A DNA stretch of 64,000 nt from Streptomyces catenulae (GCF_000718015.1 NZ_JODY01000010.1:1-64000), one strand, 5' to 3'. Shown: positions 18,447-26,929, counted from the stretch's first letter. The notes: generated by a model not told the origin, from the sequence alone. A program made the numbers and translations.

Positions 18447-18967
18447 CCATGGCGACCGTCACCGGTCCCGACGCCGCGCTGGCCCGGCGGGTCGCGGCGG
18501 AGGTGCCCGACCCGGAGCTGCCGATGCTGACCCTCGCCGACCTCGGGGTGCTGCGGGGTGTGGAGGTCGCCGCGGACGGCGCGGTCACGGCCACGCTCAC
18601 GCCGACGTACTCGGGGTGCCCGGCGATGGCGGAGATGCGCGCCGCGGTCGCGGCACGGCTGCGGGCCGCCGGGTTCCCGCGGGTCACGATCCGTACGGCG
18701 CTGGAACCGGCGTGGACCACCGACTGGATCACCGCCGAGGGCCGCCGCAAGCTCGCCGAGCACGGCATCGCCCCGCCGCATCCCGCGCCCCGGCGCACCT
18801 CGGGCCCGGTTCCGCTGGAGCTGTCCGGGGTGCGGCGCGCGGTGCGGTGCCCGCACTGTGGGTCGGCGGAGACCCGGGAGACCTCCCGCTTCGGCGCGAC
18901 CTCCTGCAAGTCCCTGTGGCGGTGCGGGAGTTGCCGCGAGCCTTTCGAGTACGTCAAGGAGATCTGA
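18443..18967 (+). CDS. paaD: Phenylacetate epoxidase Fe-S assembly factor PaaD
   Basis: PaaD is a MIP18/SufT-like maturation factor needed for the iron-sulfur centre of PaaE. The N-terminal part has VPDPELPMLTLADLGVLRGV and the conserved TPTYSGCPAMAEM loop; the C-terminal part carries a zinc-ribbon-like CPHCGSAETRETSRFGATSC and CGSCREPFEYVKEI. The GTG at 18443 overlaps the paaC stop (GTGA); an ATG at 18449, two codons later, is an alternative. The stop shares its A with the paaE start (TGATG). Confidence 0.92.
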   Translation: MTMATVTGPDAALARRVAAEVPDPELPMLTLADLGVLRGVEVAADGAVTATLTPTYSGCPAMAEMRAAVAARLRAAGFPRVTIRTALEPAWTTDWITAEGRRKLAEHGIAPPHPAPRRTSGPVPLELSGVRRAVRCPHCGSAETRETSRFGATSCKSLWRCGSCREPFEYVKEI

Positions 18968-20112
18968 TGGCCCCGACCTCGTCCGAGCTGACCGCGGCGA
19001 CGCCGCCGGAGGCGTCCGCGGCCGACCGGTCCGGCGCCCGCCCGCGGCGGCGGCGTCCCGTCTTCCACCGGCTGCGGGTCGCGGAGGTCGAGCCGCTGTG
19101 CGACGACGCCGCGGCGATCGGCTTCGAGGTGCCCGAGGAGCTGGCGGCGGAGTTCGCGTTCCGTCCCGGTCAGTCGCTGACGCTGCGCCGGGAGGTCGAG
19201 GGGCGCGACGAACGGCGCTCGTACTCCATCTGCGCGCCGGTGGGCTCCCGTCCGCGGATCGGGGTGCGGGTGGTGCCCGGCGGACTGTTCTCCTCGTGGC
19301 TGGTGCACGAGGTCCGGCCCGGGGACACCGTCGAGGTGATGGCACCGACGGGCGCGTTCACCCCGGATCTGTCGCACCCCGGCCACCATGTGCTGATCGC
19401 GGCGGGCTCCGGTATCACCCCGATGGTCTCGATCGCGGAGTCGGTGCTCGCCGCCGACGACCGCTCGCAGGTCACCCTCTTCTACGGCAACCGCCGGACG
19501 GATTCGGTGATGTTCGCCGACGAGCTGGCCGATCTGAAGGATCTGCATCCGGCCCGCTTCCAGCTGGGCCATGTGCTCTCCCGGGAGCCCCGCGAGGCGG
19601 AGCTGCTGTCCGGCCGACTGGACGCGGAGCGGCTGGCGGCGCTGATCGACGGGCTGGTGGACGTCGCGTCGGCCGACCACTGGTGGCTGTGCGGTCCGCA
19701 CGGCATGGTCCGCGACGCCCAGCGGGTGCTGGCGGATCTCGGGGTGCCCGGGGAGCGGGTCCACCAGGAGCTGTTCTTCGCCGACGACGAGCCGGTCCGC
19801 GCGGTGCGCCACGAGGACGCGCCCGCCGAGGGGCCGGTCAGCCGGGTCACGCTGGTCCTGGACGGCCGCTCCACCACCGCCCCGCTCCCCCGCGACACCA
19901 CGATCCTGGACGGCGCCGCGCGGGTCCGCCCGGACACCCCGTTCGCCTGCAAGGGCGGCGTCTGCGGCACCTGCCGGGCGCTGGTCACCGACGGTAGGGC
20001 GGACATGCGGCGCAACTATGCGCTGGAGGAGGCCGAGGTGTCCGCCGGATACGTCCTGACCTGCCAGACCTTCCCGGTGTCCGAGGAGCTGACGGTCGAC
20101 TTCGACAGCTGA
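18967..20112 (+). CDS. paaE: Phenylacetyl-CoA epoxidase reductase PaaE
   Basis: PaaE passes electrons from NADPH through FAD and a 2Fe-2S centre to the PaaA di-iron site. The flavin domain shows RSYSICAP, the nucleotide domain AAGSGITPMVSIAESVLA and WLCGPHGMV, and the C-terminal plant-type ferredoxin domain carries FACKGGVCGTCRALV plus a distal Cys in YVLTCQTFPV. The N-terminus has about 35 extra Ala/Pro/Arg residues before the flavin domain. It has 381 residues and is the last gene of the operon, followed by a very strong terminator. Confidence 0.95.
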   Translation: MAPTSSELTAATPPEASAADRSGARPRRRRPVFHRLRVAEVEPLCDDAAAIGFEVPEELAAEFAFRPGQSLTLRREVEGRDERRSYSICAPVGSRPRIGVRVVPGGLFSSWLVHEVRPGDTVEVMAPTGAFTPDLSHPGHHVLIAAGSGITPMVSIAESVLAADDRSQVTLFYGNRRTDSVMFADELADLKDLHPARFQLGHVLSREPREAELLSGRLDAERLAALIDGLVDVASADHWWLCGPHGMVRDAQRVLADLGVPGERVHQELFFADDEPVRAVRHEDAPAEGPVSRVTLVLDGRSTTAPLPRDTTILDGAARVRPDTPFACKGGVCGTCRALVTDGRADMRRNYALEEAEVSAGYVLTCQTFPVSEELTVDFDS

Positions 20113-20136
20113 CGCGGGGGGGCGCGGGCGCGCTCC

Positions 20137-20183
20137 GACGGGCCGGGGGCGGCGGGCGGGCGGTCCGCCGCCCCCGGCCCGTC
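20137..20183 (+). terminator. Strong terminator of the paaABCDE operon
   Basis: A perfect 17-bp stem (20137-20153 with 20167-20183) encloses a 13-base loop, 24 bases after the paaE stop. Confidence 0.8.
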
Positions 20184-20317
20184 CCTCCGCCGCTTCCGGG
20201 CGCCGCTTCCGGTGGGCACATGCCGGAAGCGGCGGATCCGGCCACCCTGGAAGGGAGAGGGTGCGTCGCTCCGCCGGGCAGCCGCCGGGAGGGCGCCGTC
20301 CGGAAGGGAGTGCCGTG

Positions 20318-20368
20318 ATGCAGAGCCGTACACGAGGCGGCCCCAGGCTCCGGGGAGCGGCGCCGTGA
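20318..20368 (+). CDS. Possible 16-residue leader peptide of the stress-protein gene
   Basis: An ATG at 20318 follows a strong GGAAGGGAG ribosome-binding site and encodes MQSRTRGGPRLRGAAP. Its TGA overlaps the GTG start of the following universal stress protein (GTGA at 20365-20368), so initiation at the large gene could depend on translation of this short frame. It is also possible that the peptide is chance and that the purine-rich site is simply a relic. Confidence 0.35.
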   Translation: MQSRTRGGPRLRGAAP

Positions 20369-21360
20369 CGGGGTCGACCGCCGCGGCGGGCACCGTGACG
20401 GTGGGGCTGGACGGCAGCCCGGAGTCGCTGGCGGCGGTGGTGTGGGCGGCGGACGAGGCCGCGGCGCGCGGTGCGCGGCTGCGGCTGGTGCACGCCTGGA
20501 CGCTGCTCGTACCGGAGCGGTCCGAGCCGCCGGAGCCGGACGCGGAGGCGGGCCCGGCGCCGGGGACGGCCCAGGCTCCGGGGACGGGGGCCCGGCAGTC
20601 GGCCGGGGCGTCGCTGCGCCGGATCCGCCCGGGTCGGAAGGCCCGTGCGGCGGAGCAGAACCAGTGGTCCCACCGGATCGTCGACCAGGCACGCACCGCG
20701 GTGCAGACCCGTCACCCGGACCTTCCGGTGGACGAGGAGCTGGTGCCCGGCGACCCGCTGGAGACGCTGTCGGGTGCGGCGGACCGTTCGGACCTGCTGG
20801 TGCTCGGCTCCCGGAATCTGGGCCCGGTGGCCCGCTATGTGCTGGGCGATGTCGCGTTGAAGCTGGTGACGCGGGTGAATGTGCCCACGGTGCTGGTCCG
20901 GGCCCGGCCGGGCGCCGCCCCGGACGGGCCGCGGGGCAATGTCGTGGTCGGGGTGAGCCTGCACGAGCCGTGCGCGGCGATGATGGACTTCGCCTTCGCG
21001 ACCGCCGCCCGGCGCGGGGTCACCCTGCGCGCGGTGCACGGACGCCATCTGCCCGCCCACGCCTACAACCGGGGCGGCGGGGTGGAGCCGTACGTGGTGG
21101 AGCAGACCGCGCAGGACGCCCGGAAGGAGCTGGCCGAGGCGCTGCGGCCCTGGCGGTCGCGGTATCCCGCGGTGCAGGTGGAGGAGCGGGTGGATCTGGA
21201 GAGTCCGGCGCAGGCGCTGCTGGACGAGGCCGGGCGGGCCGGGTTGCTGGTCGTCGGGCGCCGCCACCGCCGGCCCCGGATCCCGTCGCGGATCGGCCAC
21301 CTCGGACAGGCGGCGCTGCACCACGCGCCGTGCCCGGTGGCGGTCGTCCCGCACGAGTGA
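20365..21360 (+). CDS. Tandem universal stress protein, 331 aa
   Basis: Two UspA domains in one chain (about residues 8-175 and 190-331). The first begins TVTVGLDGSPESLAAVVWAA and ends LLVLGSRNLGPVARYVLGDV...VNVPTVLVR; the second begins NVVVGVSLHEPC and ends LLVVGRRHRR...APCPVAVVPHE. The usual G-x2-G-x9-G-S/T nucleotide motif is imperfect in both. The first domain carries an insertion of about 60 Pro/Ala/Arg-rich residues after WTLLVPE. The likely role is stress-responsive, cytoplasmic, possibly ATP-binding. The GTG start overlaps a short leader frame. The DUF1876 gene follows on the same strand. Confidence 0.82.
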   Translation: MTGSTAAAGTVTVGLDGSPESLAAVVWAADEAAARGARLRLVHAWTLLVPERSEPPEPDAEAGPAPGTAQAPGTGARQSAGASLRRIRPGRKARAAEQNQWSHRIVDQARTAVQTRHPDLPVDEELVPGDPLETLSGAADRSDLLVLGSRNLGPVARYVLGDVALKLVTRVNVPTVLVRARPGAAPDGPRGNVVVGVSLHEPCAAMMDFAFATAARRGVTLRAVHGRHLPAHAYNRGGGVEPYVVEQTAQDARKELAEALRPWRSRYPAVQVEERVDLESPAQALLDEAGRAGLLVVGRRHRRPRIPSRIGHLGQAALHHAPCPVAVVPHE

Positions 21361-21424
21361 CGTCACCCGGCCGGACGCGCGCCCACCGCCGTCCGGCGGG
21401 TGATCCGAGAAGCGGAGGTGCGTC

Positions 21425-21724
21425 ATGACGCGAACCACCGAATGGACGGTGCGGATCGTGGTCTTCGAGGAGGACGGGACGACGAAGGCGCGGGCGGTGC
21501 TGGATACCGGCTCGGCCACGCTCTCCGGCCGGGGCACGGCCCACTGCAACCCCGAGGACGTGGACATCCCCGAGATCGGCGACGAGTTGGCGTCCGGTCG
21601 GGCCCTGAAGGACCTCGCCGGGCGGCTGCTGCGGGAGGCCGACCGGGATCTGGCCGGAGTCGGGGCACCGCCTCCCCCGGCGCCCCGCCCGACGGTGTAC
21701 GGCTGGGCGGACGCGTCGGCCTGA
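21425..21724 (+). CDS. DUF1876 (dsRBD-like) protein, 99 aa
   Basis: The sequence TEWTVRIVVFEEDGTTKARAVL...LSGRGTAHCNPEDVDIPEIGDELASGRALKDLA is characteristic of DUF1876, a small actinobacterial family with an alpha-beta fold like double-stranded RNA-binding domains; function unknown. Members are often encoded near universal stress proteins, as here (65 bases after one). A GGAGG ribosome-binding site precedes the ATG. The C-terminus is Pro-rich and ends in YGWADASA. Confidence 0.85.
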   Translation: MTRTTEWTVRIVVFEEDGTTKARAVLDTGSATLSGRGTAHCNPEDVDIPEIGDELASGRALKDLAGRLLREADRDLAGVGAPPPPAPRPTVYGWADASA

Positions 21725-21963
21725 GCAGGAGCGACGAGGAGATTTCCCGGGGGCGGCGGGGTGCGGCCCGGTCGCGTCCGCCCGTGCCCCCGCGCCCGCG
21801 CCGTACACGGCTCCCGCACGGCGCGGACCCCGCGCTCGTACACGGTTCGGACACCTCCGGCGGCGGGGCGCGGAAGGGCGGTGGGGCCGTTCGGGGGATC
21901 CGGGAGGGGCGGGGGTGTGCGACCGTCGGCCGAGGGGGCCGGGCGACGTGGACGAGGTGGGCC

Positions 21964-22536
21964 ATGCGGGGCGCGGGGCGCTTCGGGCGGGTGCGGCGGG
22001 GGCCGCTGCGGCGCGGGACGGATGTGGCGGAGTTCTGGCTGACGCCGGTGACCGCGGTGCTGATCGCGGTGGGCGCCCCGGCCGCGGGCGTCGCGGCGGC
22101 GCACGCGGTGCAGGCCCGGGCCCCGGTCGCCCGGGGTGCGCACAGCGTGCGGGCGGTGCTGGTGGAGGATCCCCCGGCGCGGATCGGGGTGGACGCGGCG
22201 GCCGCGGCGGGGGCGCGGGTCTCCGCGGCGGTGCGGTGGACCGCGCCGGACGGTTCGGTCCACCACGGCCGGGTCGCGGTTCCGGCCTCGGCGCGGGCGG
22301 GGGCACGGACCACGGCCCGGCTGGACGGTTCGGGCCGGTTGCTGCGCGGCCCGGCGGACCCGGCGCGGGCGGCGGCGGAGAGCATCGCCGTGGGGGTGAT
22401 GGCCACCGCGTCCGGTGCGCTGCTGGTCCTCGGGGCGGCGCGCGGCGTCCGGCTGCTGCTGGACCGGCGGCGCGCGGCGCAGTGGGAGCGCGGCTGGGAA
22501 CGGGTCGGCCCGGAGTGGGGCGGGGCACCGGAGTGA
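21964..22536 (+). CDS. Rv1733c-like membrane protein, 190 aa
   Basis: A two-helix membrane protein: one hydrophobic segment near residues 23-48 (FWLTPVTAVLIAVGAPAAGV and following) and a second near 138-160 (ESIAVGVMATASGALLVLGA), separated by a roughly 90-residue extracytoplasmic beta-rich domain containing VRWTAPDGSVHHGRVAVP. The layout and the Arg-rich N-terminus match the actinobacterial Rv1733c-type family, associated in mycobacteria with the dormancy regulon; function unknown. The neighbouring stress protein and DUF1876 gene fit a stress-related cluster. Confidence 0.7.
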   Translation: MRGAGRFGRVRRGPLRRGTDVAEFWLTPVTAVLIAVGAPAAGVAAAHAVQARAPVARGAHSVRAVLVEDPPARIGVDAAAAAGARVSAAVRWTAPDGSVHHGRVAVPASARAGARTTARLDGSGRLLRGPADPARAAAESIAVGVMATASGALLVLGAARGVRLLLDRRRAAQWERGWERVGPEWGGAPE

Positions 22537-22575
22537 AACCGGCGCGGGCGGCCTCCGGCGGGCCACCCGTACGGA

Positions 22576-22614
22576 CGGCGGGCGGGCGGACCGTGGGGGT
22601 CCGCCCGCCCGCCG
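22576..22614. terminator. Bidirectional terminator
   Basis: A perfect 17-bp stem (22576-22592 with 22598-22614) with a 5-base loop lies between the convergent Rv1733c-like and sortase genes. Confidence 0.8.
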
Positions 22615-22645
22615 TATCGCCCGGGTCAGCCGCCGTCGGGCCGGT

Positions 22646-23359
22646 TCAGGACGCCTTCTTGGACGAGGAGAGGTGGGCGAAGACCACGACGTTGTCCGTG
22701 TAGTCCTTGGCCGCCTTGTCGTAGGCGCCGCCGCAGGTGATCACCCGGAGCTGCGGGTTGGCGGTGTCGTTGTAGACCCGGTCGCTGGGGAACTGGGCCT
22801 TGCTGAAGGTTTCGACGTTGTCGACGGTGAAGGTCGCGACCGACTTGTCGGCGCGGGTGATGTCGATGGTGTTGCCCTTTTTGAGGGAGTCGAGTTCGAG
22901 GAAGACGGCGGGGCCGGTCTTGGTGTCGACGTGTCCGGCGACGATGGCGGCGCCGTTCTCGCCGGGGGTGGCGCCGTCCTTGTACCACCCGGCGAGGTTG
23001 CTGTTGTTCGGCGGCGGGGCGTTGAGCTGACCGGTGGGGCCGAGGGAGAGCGGGGTGAACGGCGCGTCGACGCCGATCTGCGGGATGCGGATACGGGTCG
23101 GGGCGGAGCGGGGCAGCTCCGCGGAGGTCTTCGGTTCGGCCGTCGGGGCGGCGAGGTTCGGCGCGACGGGCGCCTCGGCGGCGGGCGGGGCGGGCGGTTT
23201 GGAGTCGGCCGAGGTGTCGAGGGAGTTGAAGACGAGCAGGGCCCCCACGCCCACGGCCGCCGCCGGCCACATCAGGGCCCGGGCGAACGGGCGGGGAGCG
23301 GCGCCGGTCTGACGCGGGGTCGACGGAGGCTGATGCCGGGGAGGAGTCGCGGGAGCCAT
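22646..23359 (-). CDS. Class F-type sortase, 237 aa
   Basis: A membrane-anchored transpeptidase that links surface proteins to the cell wall. An N-terminal anchor (about residues 27-47, LMWPAAAVGVGALLVFNSLD) and a Pro/Ala-rich linker precede the sortase domain, which starts at PTRIRIPQIGVDAPFTPL. Catalytic His143 is in IVAGHVDTK and Cys209 in LRVITCGGAYD; the family's third residue, an Arg, is not obvious to me. The start MAPATPPRHQ at 23359 was preferred to an ATG 42 codons upstream. The adjacent upstream gene on the same strand encodes a repetitive surface protein with a sorting-like tail, the likely substrate. Confidence 0.87.
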   Translation of the reverse strand: MAPATPPRHQPPSTPRQTGAAPRPFARALMWPAAAVGVGALLVFNSLDTSADSKPPAPPAAEAPVAPNLAAPTAEPKTSAELPRSAPTRIRIPQIGVDAPFTPLSLGPTGQLNAPPPNNSNLAGWYKDGATPGENGAAIVAGHVDTKTGPAVFLELDSLKKGNTIDITRADKSVATFTVDNVETFSKAQFPSDRVYNDTANPQLRVITCGGAYDKAAKDYTDNVVVFAHLSSSKKAS

Positions 23360-23540
23360 CGAACGTGCCTTTCTTCCACACGAGGTGAGCTGTTCCGGCC
23401 CACGTACGGGGCGGGGCACCGGAGGCCGGGGCGTCCGTCGCGCGTACGGGTGACCATCGGGGCGCAACGCAAGCGCCGCGACCACCGCCGGTGAGGACGG
23501 TGGCCGCGACAGCTCAGCGATCTACGCCGGGCGGGAGGGG

Positions 23541-24599
23541 TCAGGCGGCCGCACCGGAGTTACGGCGGCGCAGGACGTACGCGCCGGCGCCGAGGCCACC
23601 GAGGAGCAGGACCGAACCGGCGGCGAGGCCGCTGCCGGAGAGGGCCATGCCGCCACCGCCGGTGTGCATACCGCCGCGCGGGCCGCCGTCACGGTCGCCG
23701 TGGTCACCGTGGTGTCCGCGACCGCCGCGGTCGCCGTGGTCGCCCCGGTCGCCGCGGTCCCCACGGTCGCCCCGGTCCCCACGGTCACCGCGGTCACCCT
23801 TGTCGCCCTTGTCGTGGTCGCGGCCGGAGTCGTTGCCCTGGCCCCACTCGTTGGCGACGACGCTGGCGAGGGCGCCACCGCCGGTGTGCATACCGCCGCG
23901 CGGGCCGTCCTCGCGGCCGCCGCGGTCGCCACGGTCGCCGTGGTGGTGACGGCCACCGCGGTCGCCGTGCTCACCGCGGTCGCCGCGGTCCCCACGGTCG
24001 CCCCGGTCGCCGCGGTCACCGCGGTCGCCCTTGTCGCCCTTGTCGTGGTCGCGGCCGGAGCCCTCGTCGTCGCCCATCACCTTGGCGAGGAAGCCACCAC
24101 CGGTGTGCATACCGCCGTGCGGGCGGTCGCCACGGCCGCCGTGGTCGCCGCGACCGCCGCGGTCCCCACGGTCACCGTGGTCGCCACGGCCGCCGCGGTC
24201 CCCACGGTCACCGCGGTCGCCGCGGTCGCCGCGGTCCCCACGGTCACCGCGGTCGTTGCCCTCGTCGCCCGTCACCTTGGCGAGGAAGCCACCGCCGGTG
24301 TGCATGCCACCGCGCGGACCGCCGTCGCGGTCGCCGTGGTCGCCGTGGTGGTGACGGCCGCCGCGGTCGCCGTGGTCACCGCGGTCGCCGCGGTCACCCC
24401 GGTCCCCACGGTCGCCGCGGTCACCGCGGTCGCCCTTGTCGTGGCCGCCCTTGTCGTGGTCGTTGTCGCGACGTTCGCTGCTGGAGTGGGAGGAGCCGCC
24501 GTCGTCGCCCGTGACGGTGAGGGCGTACGCGGCGGGAGTCGTGATGGCGAGGACCGCGCTGATGGCGGCCGAGGCGAACAGGGTGCGGGAAGTGCGCAT
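23541..24599 (-). CDS. Gly-Asp-Arg repeat, sortase-dependent surface protein, 352 aa
   Basis: A signal peptide (MRTSRTLFASAAISAVLAIT...AYA, residues 1-26) is followed by four blocks. Each has many G-D-R triplets, collagen-like in having Gly at every third position, and ends in GGMHTGGG. The blocks are separated by short LAKVTGD- or LASVVAN-like strands. The C-terminus is a hydrophobic helix (GSGLAAGSVLLLGGLGAGAY) and a basic tail RRRNSGAAA, as in sortase substrates. No LPXTG is present; the last GGMHTGGG directly before the helix is the best sorting-motif candidate. The sortase gene follows 181 bases downstream on the same strand. The high charge suggests an extended, hydrophilic cell-surface polymer. 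Confidence 0.85.
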   Translation of the reverse strand: MRTSRTLFASAAISAVLAITTPAAYALTVTGDDGGSSHSSSERRDNDHDKGGHDKGDRGDRGDRGDRGDRGDRGDHGDRGGRHHHGDHGDRDGGPRGGMHTGGGFLAKVTGDEGNDRGDRGDRGDRGDRGDRGDRGGRGDHGDRGDRGGRGDHGGRGDRPHGGMHTGGGFLAKVMGDDEGSGRDHDKGDKGDRGDRGDRGDRGDRGDRGEHGDRGGRHHHGDRGDRGGREDGPRGGMHTGGGALASVVANEWGQGNDSGRDHDKGDKGDRGDRGDRGDRGDRGDRGDHGDRGGRGHHGDHGDRDGGPRGGMHTGGGGMALSGSGLAAGSVLLLGGLGAGAYVLRRRNSGAAA

Positions 24600-24993
24600 G
24601 AAAACGTGTGTCCTTTCACGTACGGCACCGCGAAGGCAGACAGGTCGTCGGCGCATCGGATTCGCGGTGGCGACGTGATCACCGTCATCCGAAATCCGGG
24701 GGCGCACCACCGGAGAGAGCCGCATTCGAGCGACACCGTGGGCTCATCGAGTGGCCCGGGGCCCGTTCATCACCCGTTGGACGGCGTCGGACGCCGCCGC
24801 ACGTCACCGGACCGGGGTAATCCCCGCTCACCCCGGGGGAATCGGACCCCGAACCGGCCCCGGACCGGCCCCTGACCAGCCTTCCGGAGCCGTCCCACCC
24901 TGCGCCGGAAGCCCGTAACAACAAATCTGACACGCCGTCACTTTTGCGTTCACAAAGCCGCGTTGAGCGTTTTCGGGCGGCTGTCCACGTACG
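24600..24993. other. Intergenic region upstream of the surface-protein gene
   Basis: This 394-base stretch holds the leader and promoter of the leftward surface-protein gene; a purine-rich ribosome-binding site (AGGACAC on the minus strand) precedes its start. I see no convincing gene or RNA. The 24905-24965 part is noticeably AT-richer and is the most likely promoter zone. Confidence 0.4.
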
Positions 24994-25034
24994 ACGGCGC
25001 CCGCCGCGGCCGGGTGGGCCGTGGCGGGCGCCGT
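24994..25034 (-). terminator. Terminator of the spore-pigment hydroxylase gene
   Basis: ACGGCGCCCGCC (24994-25005) pairs perfectly with GGCGGGCGCCGT (25023-25034), 25 bases beyond the stop of the leftward hydroxylase gene. Confidence 0.7.
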
Positions 25035-25059
25035 GGGGTGCGGGCGCGGGCGGACGCCG

Positions 25060-26694
25060 TCAGGTGCGGTGCAGAAGCTGCCCCAGCGCATCGCGCAGCG
25101 CCGCCTCCGGATCGTCCACCGCGCCCGGGGCGCGCCAGGCCACGAAGCCGTCCGGGCGGACGAGGACGGCTCCGGCGGGGGTCGTGCCGTGGGCCTCGGC
25201 CCAGTCGGCGCCGCCCTCGGGGGCGAAGTCGTCCCCGGGGTCCTCACCGACGGCGTAGCAGTCCAGCGGGAGCGACCACGCGGCGGCGAGCGCGGCGGCG
25301 GCGATCCGCCAGGCGGCGCCCGCGGAGCCGGTGAGCAGCACGAAGGAGCGCTCGTAGAGGTCGAGGGTGGAGCGGCGGGTGGTGCCGGAGCGCAGCCACA
25401 GGTGCGGGGCGCGGGTGCCGGGGGCGCCGGTGAGCTGCATCCGGTCGGGGACGACGGGCAGGTCGGGGGCGGCGCCCACCACGGCGCCGCGGGGGTAGGC
25501 GTAGCCCAGGGCGACGGTCAGGACGCCCTTCTGGCGGGCGCCGGTGGCCGCCGGTGCCGGGTCGTAGCCGGGGTGGCTGTGTTCGGCGGAGCGGGCCGAG
25601 GCGCGGGCGCTGGTCGCCTGCGCGACGGGGCGGCGTTCCGCCTCGTAGCTCTCCAGCAGCCCGGGTCCGGCCGAGCCGTCGAGGACGGCGGCGAGCTTCC
25701 AGGCGAGGTTGTGGGCGTCCTGGATGCCGGTGTTGGAGCCGAAGGCGCCGGTGGGCGACATCTCGTGGGCGGAGTCCCCGGCGAGGAAGACCCGGCCGGA
25801 GCCGTAGCGCTCGGCGACACGTTCGGCGGCGTGCCAGGGGGCCTTGCCGGTGATCTCGACGTCCAGGTCGAGTGCGCCGGTGGCGCGGCGGATGTGGTCG
25901 GCGCAGCGCTCGTCGGTGAAGTCCTCCAGGGTCTCGCCGCGGTCGGGGTGCCAGGGGGCGTGGAAGACCCAGTGGGTGTGGTTGTCGACGGGCAGCAGGG
26001 CGCCGTCGGCGTCCGGGTCGGTGAGGTAGCAGGCGATGAAGTGGCGGTCGCCGACGACCTCGGCCAGACCCGGGGCGCGGAAGGTGATGCTGACGTTGTG
26101 GAAGAGGGCGCCGGGTCCGGCCATGTCGATGCCGAGGCGCTCGCGGGCGGGGCTGCGGGGGCCGTCGGCGGCGATGACGTAGTCGGCGCGGACGGTCAGG
26201 TGCTCACCGGTCTCGCTGCTCTTGACCAGCGCCGTCACCCCGTCGGGGTCCTGGTCGAAGGAGAGCATCTCGTGGGAGAAGCGCAGGTCGCCGCCGAGTT
26301 CGCGGGCGGCGCGGACGAGGACCGGCTCCAGGTCGTTCTGGCTGCACAGGCACCATCCCGCGGGGCTGAAGCGGGCCAGTCCGCCACCCGGGTCCATCTC
26401 CCGGAACAGCCACTGCTGGTCCTCACCCGTCAGGGAGGGTGCCTGAAGGATGCCGTGGTTGTCGGCGAGGACGGATGCCGCCTCGCGGATGCGGCCCTCG
26501 ACCCCCGCGGTGCGGTACAGCTCCATGGTGCGGACGTTGTTGCCGCGTCCGCGTGGATGGCGCGAGGTGTCCGAGTGCCGCTCCACCAGGAGGTGTTCGA
26601 CGCCCAGACGTCCCAGGAACAGCGAGGCCGACAGACCCACCAGGGATCCGCCGACGACCAGTACCGGAACCCTGACGGTTGCCGTTGATTTCAT
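25060..26694 (-). CDS. whiEVIII: FAD-dependent polyketide hydroxylase (WhiE VIII-like)
   Basis: A 544-residue aromatic hydroxylase of the PheA/TfdB FAD family. It has the dinucleotide motif VLVVGGSLVGLSASLFLGRLG, the DG-type segment DYVIAADGPRSPARERLGI, and the FAD-binding GD motif RVFLAGDSAHEMSPTGAFGS, with a C-terminal thioredoxin-like domain. Its divergent position opposite the SchA/CurD-cupin-KS-CLF-ACP-cyclase operon is exactly that of ORFVIII of the S. coelicolor whiE spore-pigment cluster, where it acts late, hydroxylating the polyketide. Transcription would start in the 235-base divergent region, and in S. coelicolor the corresponding promoter is sporulation-specific. Confidence 0.88.
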   Translation of the reverse strand: MKSTATVRVPVLVVGGSLVGLSASLFLGRLGVEHLLVERHSDTSRHPRGRGNNVRTMELYRTAGVEGRIREAASVLADNHGILQAPSLTGEDQQWLFREMDPGGGLARFSPAGWCLCSQNDLEPVLVRAARELGGDLRFSHEMLSFDQDPDGVTALVKSSETGEHLTVRADYVIAADGPRSPARERLGIDMAGPGALFHNVSITFRAPGLAEVVGDRHFIACYLTDPDADGALLPVDNHTHWVFHAPWHPDRGETLEDFTDERCADHIRRATGALDLDVEITGKAPWHAAERVAERYGSGRVFLAGDSAHEMSPTGAFGSNTGIQDAHNLAWKLAAVLDGSAGPGLLESYEAERRPVAQATSARASARSAEHSHPGYDPAPAATGARQKGVLTVALGYAYPRGAVVGAAPDLPVVPDRMQLTGAPGTRAPHLWLRSGTTRRSTLDLYERSFVLLTGSAGAAWRIAAAALAAAWSLPLDCYAVGEDPGDDFAPEGGADWAEAHGTTPAGAVLVRPDGFVAWRAPGAVDDPEAALRDALGQLLHRT

Positions 26695-26929
26695 TGCGTG
26701 CTCCAGCTCCTACGGCGGCGCGTACGGGCTGGATTTCCCCTGATGACAGGCGATTCGATCATGCTTCACCCGCATGGGTCACAGATCTCGCGGACCTCGC
26801 GCGCCCCGTCCACGATCGACGAGACGGCCACCCCAGGCGCGGTGCCGTCGGCGACCGCTGGGCACGACGCCCCGGTGCACCAGGGCCTGATGGCCCGTCA
26901 CACGATCTGCCGCAAGGAGTTGCACAGCG
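26695..26929. promoter_or_regulatory. Divergent promoter region of the spore-pigment cluster
   Basis: The 235 bases between the leftward hydroxylase and the rightward biosynthetic operon are less GC-biased than the flanking genes and should hold both promoters, by analogy with the divergent whiE P1/P2 region. I could not assign -35/-10 boxes with confidence. GACCCATGCGGGTG-type sequence near 26768-26781 (CACCCGCATGGGTC on the + strand) is a short inverted repeat that could bind a regulator. An AAGGAG ribosome-binding site ends the region. Confidence 0.5.

Noticed and set aside
23600..24460. CRISPR-like regularly repeated DNA
   Set aside because: The repeats are coding triplet and block repeats of the surface protein, without constant-length unique spacers.
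23664..24875. A 403-codon + strand frame of Val/Ala/Thr repeats, looking like a membrane protein
   Set aside because: It is the exact antisense of the G-D-R repeat protein; its hydrophobic periodicity is a by-product of the GAC/CGC codons of the repeats.
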